DNA from: Aquisalimonas sp.
Lineage (GTDB): Bacteria; Pseudomonadota; Gammaproteobacteria; Nitrococcales; Aquisalimonadaceae
Direction of reading: 5' to 3'
Length of the DNA stretch: 6,148 nucleotides
Assembly: GCA_007133445.1 (NCBI GenBank)
Contig: SLMR01000139.1
Location: 1 to 6,148, forward strand
Positions 1 through 6,024 of the stretch are shown one piece after another. The position numbers and the translations under genes were made by a program. Position 1 is the first letter of the stretch. Every line of letters starts with the position of its first letter. Under the pieces are notes generated by a model. It was not told the DNA's origin. It saw only the letters and a list, made by a program, of their open reading frames with translations, and ran no database searches.

Positions 1-468
1 AGCGTGCGCCAGTTTCACGATCCGGATTTCGAGACCAAAGTTGCGGGCATTCTGCATGACACCGGCCTGCCACCGCAGGCACTGCTGCTTGAGGTCACGG
101 AAAGCCTGTTGGCCGATGAAGGGGATACAGTGGTCAGCCGCATGCAGCGGTTGCGGGATATGGGGGTGCGGTTCGCCATCGACGATTTTGGCACCGGCTA
201 TTCCTGCCTTGCGTACCTGCGGCGTTTGCCCATCGATGAACTCAAGATCGATGGCTCGTTCGTCGAGGCCATGCTGCTCAGCCCCGAAGACGAAGAGATC
301 GTGCGTACCATCATTGCCATGGCGCAGGCATTGCGCCTGCGTGTGGTGGCTGAGCGGGTGGAAACCCGCGAGCAGGCCGAACGGCTCATCGCCCTTGGAT
401 GTACCCGTCTGCAGGGCTTCCATTTCCACGAGCCCGTGCCGCCAACCGAGGTGGTCGCGCTTCTCTGA
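1..468 (+). CDS. EAL-domain c-di-GMP phosphodiesterase, C-terminal part (5' end outside window)
   Basis: This is the C-terminal 155 codons of a protein whose reading frame is open at the left edge; the GTG at position 4 is internal, not a start. EAL domains hydrolyse cyclic di-GMP to pGpG and so lower this second messenger. Numbering from the first visible codon, the family's metal- and substrate-binding residues are present: E34 in EVTES, D61-D62 in DDFGTGYS (loop 6 intact), K82 in LKID, E118 and Q138 in LQGF. By alignment from memory these match RocR E265, D295/D296, K316, E352 and Q372. The EAL motif itself and the conserved Asn lie left of the window. The usual AEGVET box reads AERVET (Gly to Arg at residue 119), next to the putative general base E118. 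The protein ends right after the domain, with no C-terminal extension. What precedes the EAL domain (GGDEF, PAS or a receiver domain are common) cannot be seen. The family call is secure; that it is active is probable only. Confidence 0.93.
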   Translation, partial: SVRQFHDPDFETKVAGILHDTGLPPQALLLEVTESLLADEGDTVVSRMQRLRDMGVRFAIDDFGTGYSCLAYLRRLPIDELKIDGSFVEAMLLSPEDEEIVRTIIAMAQALRLRVVAERVETREQAERLIALGCTRLQGFHFHEPVPPTEVVALL

Positions 469-541
469 ATCCGCCGCTGGTGCAGAACCGGGGGCAACCG
501 GTGTAGCCTTAGTGCGTCGGCGACACCGGGAGGCGGCGAGA

Positions 542-1207
542 ATGACGGAGATGGTGACCATCACGGGCCTGTACCAGGGGCGGATTCGCCCGATGGAGGG
601 GGATGGCCGGCCCACCGGCATCTACAAGAAGCCGGTCCGTGAAGCCGTGGCGGTGGACGATGCCGGGCTCGAGGATGATCATCAGGGGGATCCCAAGGCC
701 CATGGCGGCCCGGATCGGGCACTGAGTCATTACCCGGCGGAGCACTACGCGGCCTTGTCCGAGCTGTTTCCGGAAGCAACCTCCCTGCTGGGTCCCGGCA
801 TTCTTGGCGAGAACGTCTCCACCAATGGCCTCACGGAGCGGACGGTGCATGTGGGGGACGTGTTCCGGATTGGCACGGCACTGGTGGAGGTGAGCCAGCC
901 CCGTCAACCGTGCTGGAAAGTCAGTCACCGTCTGGGGCTGCCCGATCTGGCCCGATGCATTGCCGACTCCGGGCGCTCGGGGTGGTTGTACCGCGTCCTG
1001 GATCCCGGCTACGTGAGCCCTGGCGATGTGATCGAGCGGGTGGAAGTGGCCGGGCATGGCTATACGCTGGCGCGGCTCTGGGCGATTCGGAACGAAACGC
1101 GCCCTGATCGGGAGCATCTGGAATTCCTCGCCGAGCTGGAGACGCTGGCCGAGTCCTGGCGGCAGCGCTTCAGTCAGCGACTGGACTGGCTGCGTCGCCA
1201 CGCCTGA
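542..1207 (+). CDS. YiiM-like MOSC domain protein
   Basis: The protein has 221 residues, close to E. coli YiiM (about 224), and resembles it throughout. MOSC domains are the sulfur-carrier relatives of the molybdenum cofactor sulfurase C-terminus. YiiM-type proteins are linked to molybdenum-cofactor-dependent reduction of N-hydroxylated compounds such as 6-hydroxylaminopurine. Visible marks are HGGPDRAL (54-61), GENVST (89-94), the SQPRQPCWK segment with the putative catalytic/cofactor-ligating Cys124, and GWLYRV (147-152). The C-terminal 45 or so residues form the short helical domain that follows MOSC in YiiM proteins. The family's usual GLxGD stretch reads GLEDD (42-46), a small deviation. 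No signal peptide is seen, so it is probably cytosolic. The ATG at 542 is chosen because GGGAGG (528-533) lies eight bases upstream; the in-frame ATG at 551 is less well placed. A weak TAGCCT -10-like element sits at 504-509 without a convincing -35. It is probably the first gene of the cluster with the ATPase and the SDR. The family call is secure; the substrate is unknown. Confidence 0.9.
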   Translation: MTEMVTITGLYQGRIRPMEGDGRPTGIYKKPVREAVAVDDAGLEDDHQGDPKAHGGPDRALSHYPAEHYAALSELFPEATSLLGPGILGENVSTNGLTERTVHVGDVFRIGTALVEVSQPRQPCWKVSHRLGLPDLARCIADSGRSGWLYRVLDPGYVSPGDVIERVEVAGHGYTLARLWAIRNETRPDREHLEFLAELETLAESWRQRFSQRLDWLRRHA

Positions 1208-1238
1208 TGTCCGTCACGCTTGCGCTCCGGGAGGCCGA

Positions 1239-2924
1239 ATGAAGCGGCTGCAGTCCCTTCTGCTCAGTATCGACGGCAAGGGCTACAAGGCGTATCGCCA
1301 GCTCACTGGCGAGTACCTGTTCGACGATTTCCGTCTGTTGGTGGACCACGTTCAGGGCGACCCATTCGCCAGTCCGTCGCGGCTGCGCGTGGTCATGCCG
1401 TGGGCAGAAATGGCGTTGCCGGACCATGCCCGTGAGCCCGGCGCGCGCGCCGTCGCGGCCCGTGACTGGCTCGGGCGGGCGTTTCGCCAGGCGGCGCGGG
1501 ACAGCGACGAGATCCGCATCGATGCCGGACGTCAGACCGTGCTGGACCGCACCTCGGTGTTGTTCACGGACGCCGGCGTCGAGGTCCGTTTTACCGTGAA
1601 CCTTCCGGCCAAGGGCCGGACGGTCCTCGGCAAGACTGCACGGGATTTGTTGTGTCGTACCCTGCCGCGCGTGGTGCGGCAGGCGCTGCGGCCCGAGAAG
1701 CGCGACGGCGAGTCGCTGCAGCGCCACTGTGACGTGGTCGAGGACCAGGTTGCTCTCCGTAATGCGCTGGCGTCCCGGGGGCTGGTGGGATTCGTCGCCG
1801 ACGGTGCCTGTCTGCCCCGGCGTTCGGGGGTCGATGACCGGCCCCTGGAGGATGCGGTGGCGTTTCAGGTGCCCGACAGCCTGGCGGTCCGCCTCGATGC
1901 GCCGAATGCCGGGGCAGTGATCGGCCTGGGTGTGCCGATGGGCATCACTCTGGTGGTCGGTGGCGGCTTTCATGGCAAGTCCACGCTGCTGGGGGCGCTG
2001 GAATCCGGCATCCATGATCATGTGCCCGGCGATGGCCGGGAACTGGCGGTGGCCGCCGCGGACGCCGTCAAGCTGCGCGCGGAAGATGGCCGCGCCGTGC
2101 ATGCGATGGACCTGTCGCCGTTCATCAATACGCTGCCCTACGGCAAGTCCACTCGGGCGTTTTCGACCGAGCTTGCCTCCGGCTCCACGAGTCAGGCCGC
2201 GGCGCTGCAGGAGGCGCTGGAGATGGGCGTCAGCACGTTGCTGGTCGACGAGGACACCTCGGCCACCAACTTCATGATACGCGATGCGCGGATGCAGGCC
2301 CTGGTGGCCAGAGCCGACGAACCCATCACCCCGTTCGTGGACCGCATTGCTGAACTCCGTGACCGGCTCGAGGTGTCCACCGTGCTTGTCATGGGGGGTT
2401 CCGGCGATTACTTCGGTGCGGCGGACACCGTCATCCAGATGCACGACTACCAGCCCAGGGACGTCACAGCCCGGGCGCAGCACATTGCCAGGGAGTACGA
2501 GACCGCGCGCCGCAGCGAGGCACCCGCGCCCCTGGAGCGGCCGCAGCCGCGCCGTCTGTATACGCGCTCCCTGGACCCGGCAGGCAGGCGGGGCAAGCGC
2601 CGCATCAAGGCGCGTGGGCTCGACGCCCTGGAGTTCGGTGACGACGTGGTGGACCTGCGTGCCCTGGAGCAACTGGTGGACGCCTCCCAGGTGCGCGCCA
2701 TCGGCATGCTGCTCCCGGCGCCCGGTGCTGCAGGCGTCACCGAACTGGATGATGCCGCTGCCTGGTTCCGTGATTATCTGACCCAGCCCTGGGAGACGCT
2801 GACTCGTCGTCCGGATGGCGATCTGGCGCGACCGCGTCTGCAGGACGTCATGGCCGTGTTGAACCGCCTGCGTTCAGCCCGTTTTCGTGCGCATACCAAT
2901 ACCAACCGAGGAGAGGCTTCATGA
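1239..2924 (+). CDS. ABC-class predicted ATPase (COG3044 / MRB1590-like), function unknown
   Basis: This 561-residue protein belongs to a family of soluble ATPases with an ABC-type nucleotide-binding core but no transporter segments. Its characterised relative is trypanosome MRB1590, tied to mitochondrial RNA editing; bacterial members have no established role. There are three parts: an N-terminal domain (about 1-200) with the opening IDGKGYKAYRQLTGEY; the ATPase core, with Walker A GGGFHGKST (241-249), signature-like ASGSTSQ (313-319) and Walker B LLVDED (334-339, D337/E338) followed by TSATNFMIRDAR; and a C-terminal basic domain (about 435-561) containing GKRRIKARGLDAL and LVDASQVRAIG. A GGSGDYF stretch (386-392) occupies the usual switch-histidine region, as in the family. 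The segment before the signature reads LPYGKSTRAF (299-308), where I recall GKDT as usual. The ATG at 1239 is supported by GGGAGG at 1229-1234; the frame stays open far upstream, but that part overlaps the MOSC gene and lacks family similarity. The gap from the MOSC stop is 31 bases, and the stop overlaps the SDR start. Nucleic-acid binding is an inference from the family. Confidence 0.92.
   Translation: MKRLQSLLLSIDGKGYKAYRQLTGEYLFDDFRLLVDHVQGDPFASPSRLRVVMPWAEMALPDHAREPGARAVAARDWLGRAFRQAARDSDEIRIDAGRQTVLDRTSVLFTDAGVEVRFTVNLPAKGRTVLGKTARDLLCRTLPRVVRQALRPEKRDGESLQRHCDVVEDQVALRNALASRGLVGFVADGACLPRRSGVDDRPLEDAVAFQVPDSLAVRLDAPNAGAVIGLGVPMGITLVVGGGFHGKSTLLGALESGIHDHVPGDGRELAVAAADAVKLRAEDGRAVHAMDLSPFINTLPYGKSTRAFSTELASGSTSQAAALQEALEMGVSTLLVDEDTSATNFMIRDARMQALVARADEPITPFVDRIAELRDRLEVSTVLVMGGSGDYFGAADTVIQMHDYQPRDVTARAQHIAREYETARRSEAPAPLERPQPRRLYTRSLDPAGRRGKRRIKARGLDALEFGDDVVDLRALEQLVDASQVRAIGMLLPAPGAAGVTELDDAAAWFRDYLTQPWETLTRRPDGDLARPRLQDVMAVLNRLRSARFRAHTNTNRGEAS
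2908..2924 (+). promoter_or_regulatory. Ribosome binding site and ATGA stop/start overlap coupling ATPase to SDR
   Basis: GAGGAGAGG (2908-2916) lies inside the last codons of the ATPase gene, four bases before the SDR ATG. The stop TGA (2922-2924) overlaps the ATG (2921-2923). This layout fixes the SDR start and is typical of translational coupling within an operon. Confidence 0.8.
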
Positions 2925-3694
2925 ATCAACAGCTTTTCGATCTGAGTGGCCGGGTTGCCCTGGTGACGGGCGCGTCCAGTGGCCTGGGTGCGCACTTTGC
3001 CAGAGTGCTGGCGGGCAACGGTGCGCGGGTCGTGGTGGCGGCGCGCCGGGTGGAGAGGCTACGCGAACTCACGGACGGGATTGCCGCCGACGGCGGCGAG
3101 GCCCGTGCCGTGGCCATGGACGTCACCGACCCGGACAGTGTTCAGGCGGGCTTTGATGCTGCGGAAGAAGCGTTCGGAACGGTGGATGTGCTCGTCAACA
3201 ATGCGGGTGTCGCTCGCTCCCGGTCCTTCCTCAAGACCACGGAAACGGACTGGGATTTCGTCATGGACACCAACCTCAAGGCCGCCTGGCGCGTTGCCCG
3301 GGCCGGCGCCGAGCGCATGAAGAAGGCCAAGCGCGGCGGCAGCATCGTCAACATTGCCTCCCTCCTGGGGCTGGGGGTGCAGTTCGGCGAGTCCATGTAC
3401 GCCACTTCCAAGGCCGGCGTGGTCCAGTTGACGCGGCACATGGCGCTGGAATTGATGCGTTATGACATCCGCGTGAACGCGATCTGTCCCGGCTACTTCG
3501 AGACCGAGATGAACAAGGACTTCTTCGCTTCGGAGCAGGGGCAGGATTACGTGCAGGGGCAGATTCCCAGCAAGCGGCTCGGGGATCTGTCGGAACTCTC
3601 CGGTCCGCTGTTGTTGCTGGCGTCGGACGCGGGGTCATTCGTCAACGGTGTGGCGTTGCCGGTGGACGGTGGTCACCTGGTGAAGTCGCTGTAG
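2921..3694 (+). CDS. Classical short-chain dehydrogenase/reductase (FabG-like fold), probably NADP(H)-dependent
   Basis: This 257-residue Rossmann-fold oxidoreductase has the length typical of classical SDRs. The glycine-rich cofactor motif TGASSGLG is at residues 16-23, the structural NNAG at 93-96, and the catalytic tetrad is complete: N118, S147, Y160 and K164 (YATSK). The end of the second beta strand reads VVVAARR (37-43). With no acidic residue and two arginines there, NADP(H) is favoured over NAD(H), an inference from the known SDR rule. The C-terminal half carries NAICPGYFETEMN (186-198) and the closing PVDGGHLV (247-254). The substrate cannot be read from the sequence; 3-ketoacyl, hydroxyacyl or sugar alcohol substrates are all possible, and this is not clearly FabG itself. 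The start ATG overlaps the ATPase stop (ATGA), with GAGGAGAGG (2908-2916) just upstream, so translation is probably coupled. The gene ends the + strand cluster and converges on acs. Confidence 0.92.
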   Translation: MNQQLFDLSGRVALVTGASSGLGAHFARVLAGNGARVVVAARRVERLRELTDGIAADGGEARAVAMDVTDPDSVQAGFDAAEEAFGTVDVLVNNAGVARSRSFLKTTETDWDFVMDTNLKAAWRVARAGAERMKKAKRGGSIVNIASLLGLGVQFGESMYATSKAGVVQLTRHMALELMRYDIRVNAICPGYFETEMNKDFFASEQGQDYVQGQIPSKRLGDLSELSGPLLLLASDAGSFVNGVALPVDGGHLVKSL

Positions 3695-3804
3695 CCGGCG
3701 TAATCCTCGTTGACCCCGGGGGGCCACCTGCGCCAGCCTGTCCCGGATTTGGTGCTCCCGGTTCCGGCGGGCCGGCGAGATTGAGGCGTTTCCTGATGGG
3801 CTGA

Positions 3805-3830
3805 GGCAGGGCGGCACCTGCCGCCCTGCC
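3805..3830. terminator. GC-rich hairpin in the convergent SDR/acs gap
   Basis: GGCAGGGCGGC (3805-3815) and GCCGCCCTGCC (3820-3830) are perfectly complementary around an ACCT loop, giving an 11-bp, almost all-GC stem. It begins 12 bases past the acs stop codon and 110 bases past the SDR stop, so it is best placed for acs and may serve both directions. Neither side is followed by a T run, so it is not a textbook intrinsic terminator; it could act with Rho or as a 3' end-stabilising structure. The remainder of the 148-base gap shows only short GC-rich repeats such as CCGGCGGGCCGG (3764-3775) and no gene. Confidence 0.55.
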
Positions 3831-3842
3831 GGCTGATGGGCG

Positions 3843-5780
3843 TTACTTGTTGGCCCGGTTCTCGATGAGCTCGTCGACGACGTTCGGGTCGGCCAGCGTG
3901 CTGGTGTCCCCGAGACTGTCCAGCTCGTTGGACGCGACCTTGCGCAGAATACGGCGCATGATCTTGCCGGAGCGGGTCTTCGGCAGGCCCGGGGCCCACT
4001 GGATGAAGTCCGGCTTGGCGATGGCGCCGATCTCCTTGCGCACCAGGTCCATCAACTCCTTCTGCAGATCGTCGGACGCCGAAGCCCCCTCGACCAGGGT
4101 GACATACGCGTAGATGCCCTGACCCTTGACGTCGTGGGGGAAACCGACAACGGCCGCCTCGGCCACCTGCGGGTGCAGCACCATGGCGCTCTCCACCTCG
4201 GCGGTACCCATGCGGTGCCCGGAGACGTTGAGCACGTCGTCCACCCGGCCGGTGATCCAGTAGTAGCCGTCCTCGTCGCGACGGGCCCCGTCACCGGTGA
4301 AGTACTTGCCCTTGTAGGCGGACAGGTACGTTTCCATGAACCGCTTATGGTCGCCGTAGATCGTGCGCATCATGGACGGCCAGGAGCGGCCGATGCAGAG
4401 ATTGCCGTCGGTGGCGCCTTCGAGGAGATTGCCGTCGTTGTCCACCAGTTGCGGTTCGACGCCGAAAAACGGCAGCGTCGCCGAACCGGGCTTGAGATCG
4501 GTGGCCCCGGGCAGCGGCGTGATCATGATCGACCCGGTTTCCGTCTGCCACCAGGTATCGACGATGGGACAGCGGCCATCACCCACCACGTCGTAATACC
4601 AGTTCCACGCCTCCGGGTTGATGGGCTCGCCCACCGTCCCGAGGATGCGCAGGGACTTGCGGCTGTACTTCTTCACCGGTTCGTCGCCCTTGGCCATCAG
4701 GGCGCGGATGCCCGTGGGAGCGGTGTAGAAAATGGACACCTGGTGTTTGTCCACGATCTCCCACAGGCGGCTGGCGTCCGGGTAGGTGGGCACGCCCTCG
4801 AACATCAGCGTGATGGCGCCATTGGCCAGCGGGCCGTAGACAATGTAGCTGTGGCCGGTGACCCAGCCCACGTCGGCGGTGCACCAGTAGACCTCGCCGT
4901 CCTGGTAGTCGAACACGTACTGGTGGGTGAGGCTCGCTCCCAGCAGGTAGCCGCCGGTGGTGTGCAGCACGCCCTTGGGCTTGCCGGTGGAGCCGGAGGT
5001 GTAGAGGATGAACAGCGGATCCTCGGACTCCATCTCCTCGGCCGGGCAGTCGGCGGAGGCGTTCTGCACCGCCTCGTGGTACCAGACGTCACGACTGTCG
5101 TCCCAGTCCACCTTGTTGCCGGTGCGCTGAACCACGAGCACGGTCTTGACGTTCGGGCATTCCCTCAGCGCTTCATCGGCGTTGGCCTTGAGCGGGAAGC
5201 TGCGGCCGCCGCGCACGCTTTCGTCGGCGGTGACCACGACCTGGCAGTCGGAGTTCTGGATGCGGTCCCGCAGCGCCTGGGGCGAGAAGCCACCGAAGAC
5301 CACCGAGTGGATGGCGCCGATGCGCGCGCACGCCAGCATGGCGACGGCGGCTTCCGGAACCATGGGCAGATAGATGCACACGCGGTCGCCGCGCTCGACA
5401 CCGCGCTCCTTGAGGGCGTTGGCGAAGCGGGACACCTGCTCGTGCAGATCCTTGTAGGTAATCTTCTTCGCCGGATCCTTGGGGTCGTCGGGTTCCCAGA
5501 TGATCGCTGTCTGGTCACCGCGCTTCTCCAGGTGGCGGTCCACGCAGTTGTAGGCTGCATTCAGGCGACCGCCGTCGAACCAGCGGATCTCGCCCTTGAC
5601 GAGATCGGAGTTGTTCACGGTCTCCCAGCGCTTGAACCAGGTCAGGCGCTCCGCCTGTTCCGCCCAGAACGCGTCCGCGTCTTCCAGGGAGCGCTTGTAC
5701 ATGGCCCGGTAGGTATCCGCATCGATATGGGCGTTCTTGGCAATATCCGCGGGAACGGGATGGACCTTGCTGTCGGACAT
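3843..5780 (-). CDS. acs: Acetyl-CoA synthetase (AMP-forming)
   Basis: This complete 645-residue enzyme (family length about 650) converts acetate, ATP and CoA to acetyl-CoA, AMP and pyrophosphate in the cytosol, the high-affinity route for acetate use. It has an N-terminal acetyl-CoA synthetase domain (about 20-80), the large AMP-binding domain, and the mobile C-terminal domain from about 515. Visible motifs: the P-loop-like [11 protein letters not shown] (260-270); DTWWQTETG (408-416), whose second Trp (W411) matches the residue that limits the pocket to acetate (W414 in Salmonella); [16 protein letters not shown] (493-508) and [15 protein letters not shown] (511-525), the domain hinge region; and [11 protein letters not shown] (600-610). 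K606 is the catalytic lysine that Pat-type acetyltransferases acetylate in relatives (Salmonella K609). The ATG at 5780 is supported by AGGAGGAG seven bases upstream. It stands alone on its strand with a 244-base leader region carrying a sigma-54-type promoter, and converges with the SDR gene. Propionyl-CoA synthetase is less likely given the Trp and the overall similarity to Acs. Confidence 0.97.
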   Translation of the reverse strand: MSDSKVHPVPADIAKNAHIDADTYRAMYKRSLEDADAFWAEQAERLTWFKRWETVNNSDLVKGEIRWFDGGRLNAAYNCVDRHLEKRGDQTAIIWEPDDPKDPAKKITYKDLHEQVSRFANALKERGVERGDRVCIYLPMVPEAAVAMLACARIGAIHSVVFGGFSPQALRDRIQNSDCQVVVTADESVRGGRSFPLKANADEALRECPNVKTVLVVQRTGNKVDWDDSRDVWYHEAVQNASADCPAEEMESEDPLFILYTSGSTGKPKGVLHTTGGYLLGASLTHQYVFDYQDGEVYWCTADVGWVTGHSYIVYGPLANGAITLMFEGVPTYPDASRLWEIVDKHQVSIFYTAPTGIRALMAKGDEPVKKYSRKSLRILGTVGEPINPEAWNWYYDVVGDGRCPIVDTWWQTETGSIMITPLPGATDLKPGSATLPFFGVEPQLVDNDGNLLEGATDGNLCIGRSWPSMMRTIYGDHKRFMETYLSAYKGKYFTGDGARRDEDGYYWITGRVDDVLNVSGHRMGTAEVESAMVLHPQVAEAAVVGFPHDVKGQGIYAYVTLVEGASASDDLQKELMDLVRKEIGAIAKPDFIQWAPGLPKTRSGKIMRRILRKVASNELDSLGDTSTLADPNVVDELIENRANK

Positions 5781-5787
5781 GGAATGA

Positions 5788-5795
5788 CTCCTCCT
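5788..5795 (-). promoter_or_regulatory. Strong ribosome binding site of acs
   Basis: On the - strand this reads AGGAGGAG, a near-perfect anti-Shine-Dalgarno match, seven bases before the ATG at 5780-5778. It settles the acs start and suggests efficient translation. Confidence 0.85.
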
Positions 5796-5872
5796 CTAGG
5801 AATGTGCGGTCGGCGTCTCTGGCCGGCCTTCGAGTTTCTGCACCGTTCAGTGAAAGCCTAGCAGCCCCGGCA

Positions 5873-5884
5873 GCAGGCGCCTGC
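5873..5884. repeat. Perfect 12-bp palindrome in the acs leader
   Basis: GCAGGCGCCTGC is its own reverse complement. It is flanked symmetrically by CCGG (5867-5870 and 5887-5890), giving an imperfect 24-bp dyad. If acs starts near 5913 as the sigma-54 element predicts, the dyad lies about 30-40 bases into the transcript, where it could be an operator or a 5' UTR stem. In GC-rich DNA some palindromes arise by chance, so function is only a possibility. Confidence 0.4.
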
Positions 5885-5923
5885 GCCCGGTGGCCGTGTG
5901 ATCATGCGTCCTGATCGCATTCC

Positions 5924-5939
5924 TGCGAAACGCGTGCCA
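5924..5939 (-). promoter_or_regulatory. Predicted sigma-54 (RpoN) promoter of acs
   Basis: The - strand reads TGGCACGCGTTTCGCA. Against the sigma-54 consensus TGGCACG-N4-TTGCW there is one mismatch (TTGC to TCGC). The invariant GG (-25/-24) and GC (-13/-12) are both present with the required ten-base spacing. Transcription would start near 5913, giving an untranslated leader of about 130 bases before acs. A gene for a probable sigma-54 activator ends about 85 bases upstream, which supports the call. I see no comparable sigma-70 promoter; a TAGGCT hexamer nearer the gene (around 5857 on this strand) lacks a -35 partner. Confidence 0.72.
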
Positions 5940-5953
5940 GTGGCTTGTTCTCC

Positions 5954-5960
5954 TTTTTTT
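5954..5960 (-). other. A7 tract between enhancer-like sites and the sigma-54 promoter
   Basis: Seven consecutive A residues on the - strand stand out in this GC-rich window. They lie between the palindrome at 5993-6007 and the promoter at 5924-5939, where intrinsic bending could help an enhancer-bound activator reach the polymerase. A bending role is an inference; no clear IHF consensus is visible. Confidence 0.3.
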
Positions 5961-5992
5961 CAGTGGGTTATCTGTACTGCCGTGCGCCGTGT

Positions 5993-6007
5993 GTTACTCA
6001 AGGTAAC
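5993..6007 (-). promoter_or_regulatory. GTTAC-N5-GTAAC palindrome, candidate enhancer (UAS) for acs
   Basis: On the - strand GTTAC (6007-6003) and GTAAC (5997-5993) form a perfect inverted repeat around CTTGA. Its centre is about 75 bp upstream of the -12 element and about 87 bp upstream of the predicted start, within the usual range for NtrC-family activators. A further GTAAC (6028-6024) overlaps the stop codon of the upstream regulator gene, 31 bp away and in the same orientation, about three helical turns. The two GTAAC copies share the longer pattern GTAACA-N2-CG. Binding by the adjacent regulator is inferred, not shown. Confidence 0.55.
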
Positions 6008-6024
6008 GCCTTGTGGGTCGATTG

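Noticed and set aside
481..509. Sigma-70 promoter for the MOSC cluster (TGCAGA, 17 bases, TAGCCT).
   Set aside because: Only a weak -10 match and a poor -35; not enough to list as a feature.
41..541. Upstream extension of the MOSC frame over the EAL gene.
   Set aside because: This part is Arg/Ser/Cys/Trp-rich shadow of the EAL frame; the real start at 542 has a well-spaced ribosome binding site and matches YiiM length.
1056..1238. Upstream extension of the ATPase frame over the MOSC gene end.
   Set aside because: The family's conserved N-terminus begins with the ATG at 1239, preceded by GGGAGG; the extension overlaps MOSC coding sequence.
1170..2672. A 500-codon open frame on the - strand opposite the ATPase gene.
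   Set aside because: It is an antisense shadow produced by high GC and codon bias; the + strand frame has recognisable ATPase motifs and a ribosome binding site, while this one resembles no family.
5821..5828. GGCCGGCC palindrome in the acs leader.
   Set aside because: An 8-base GC-only palindrome is expected by chance in DNA of this composition and has no extended symmetry.
4134..5861. A 575-codon open frame on the + strand opposite acs.
   Set aside because: It lies over the unmistakable acs coding sequence and has composition typical of antisense GC-rich frames (rich in His, Val, Gly) with no family resemblance.
5946..5960. AAAAAAAGGAGAAC on the - strand as a ribosome binding site for a small leader peptide.
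   Set aside because: No ATG, GTG or TTG at suitable distance opens a frame downstream, and the site lies upstream of the predicted transcription start.
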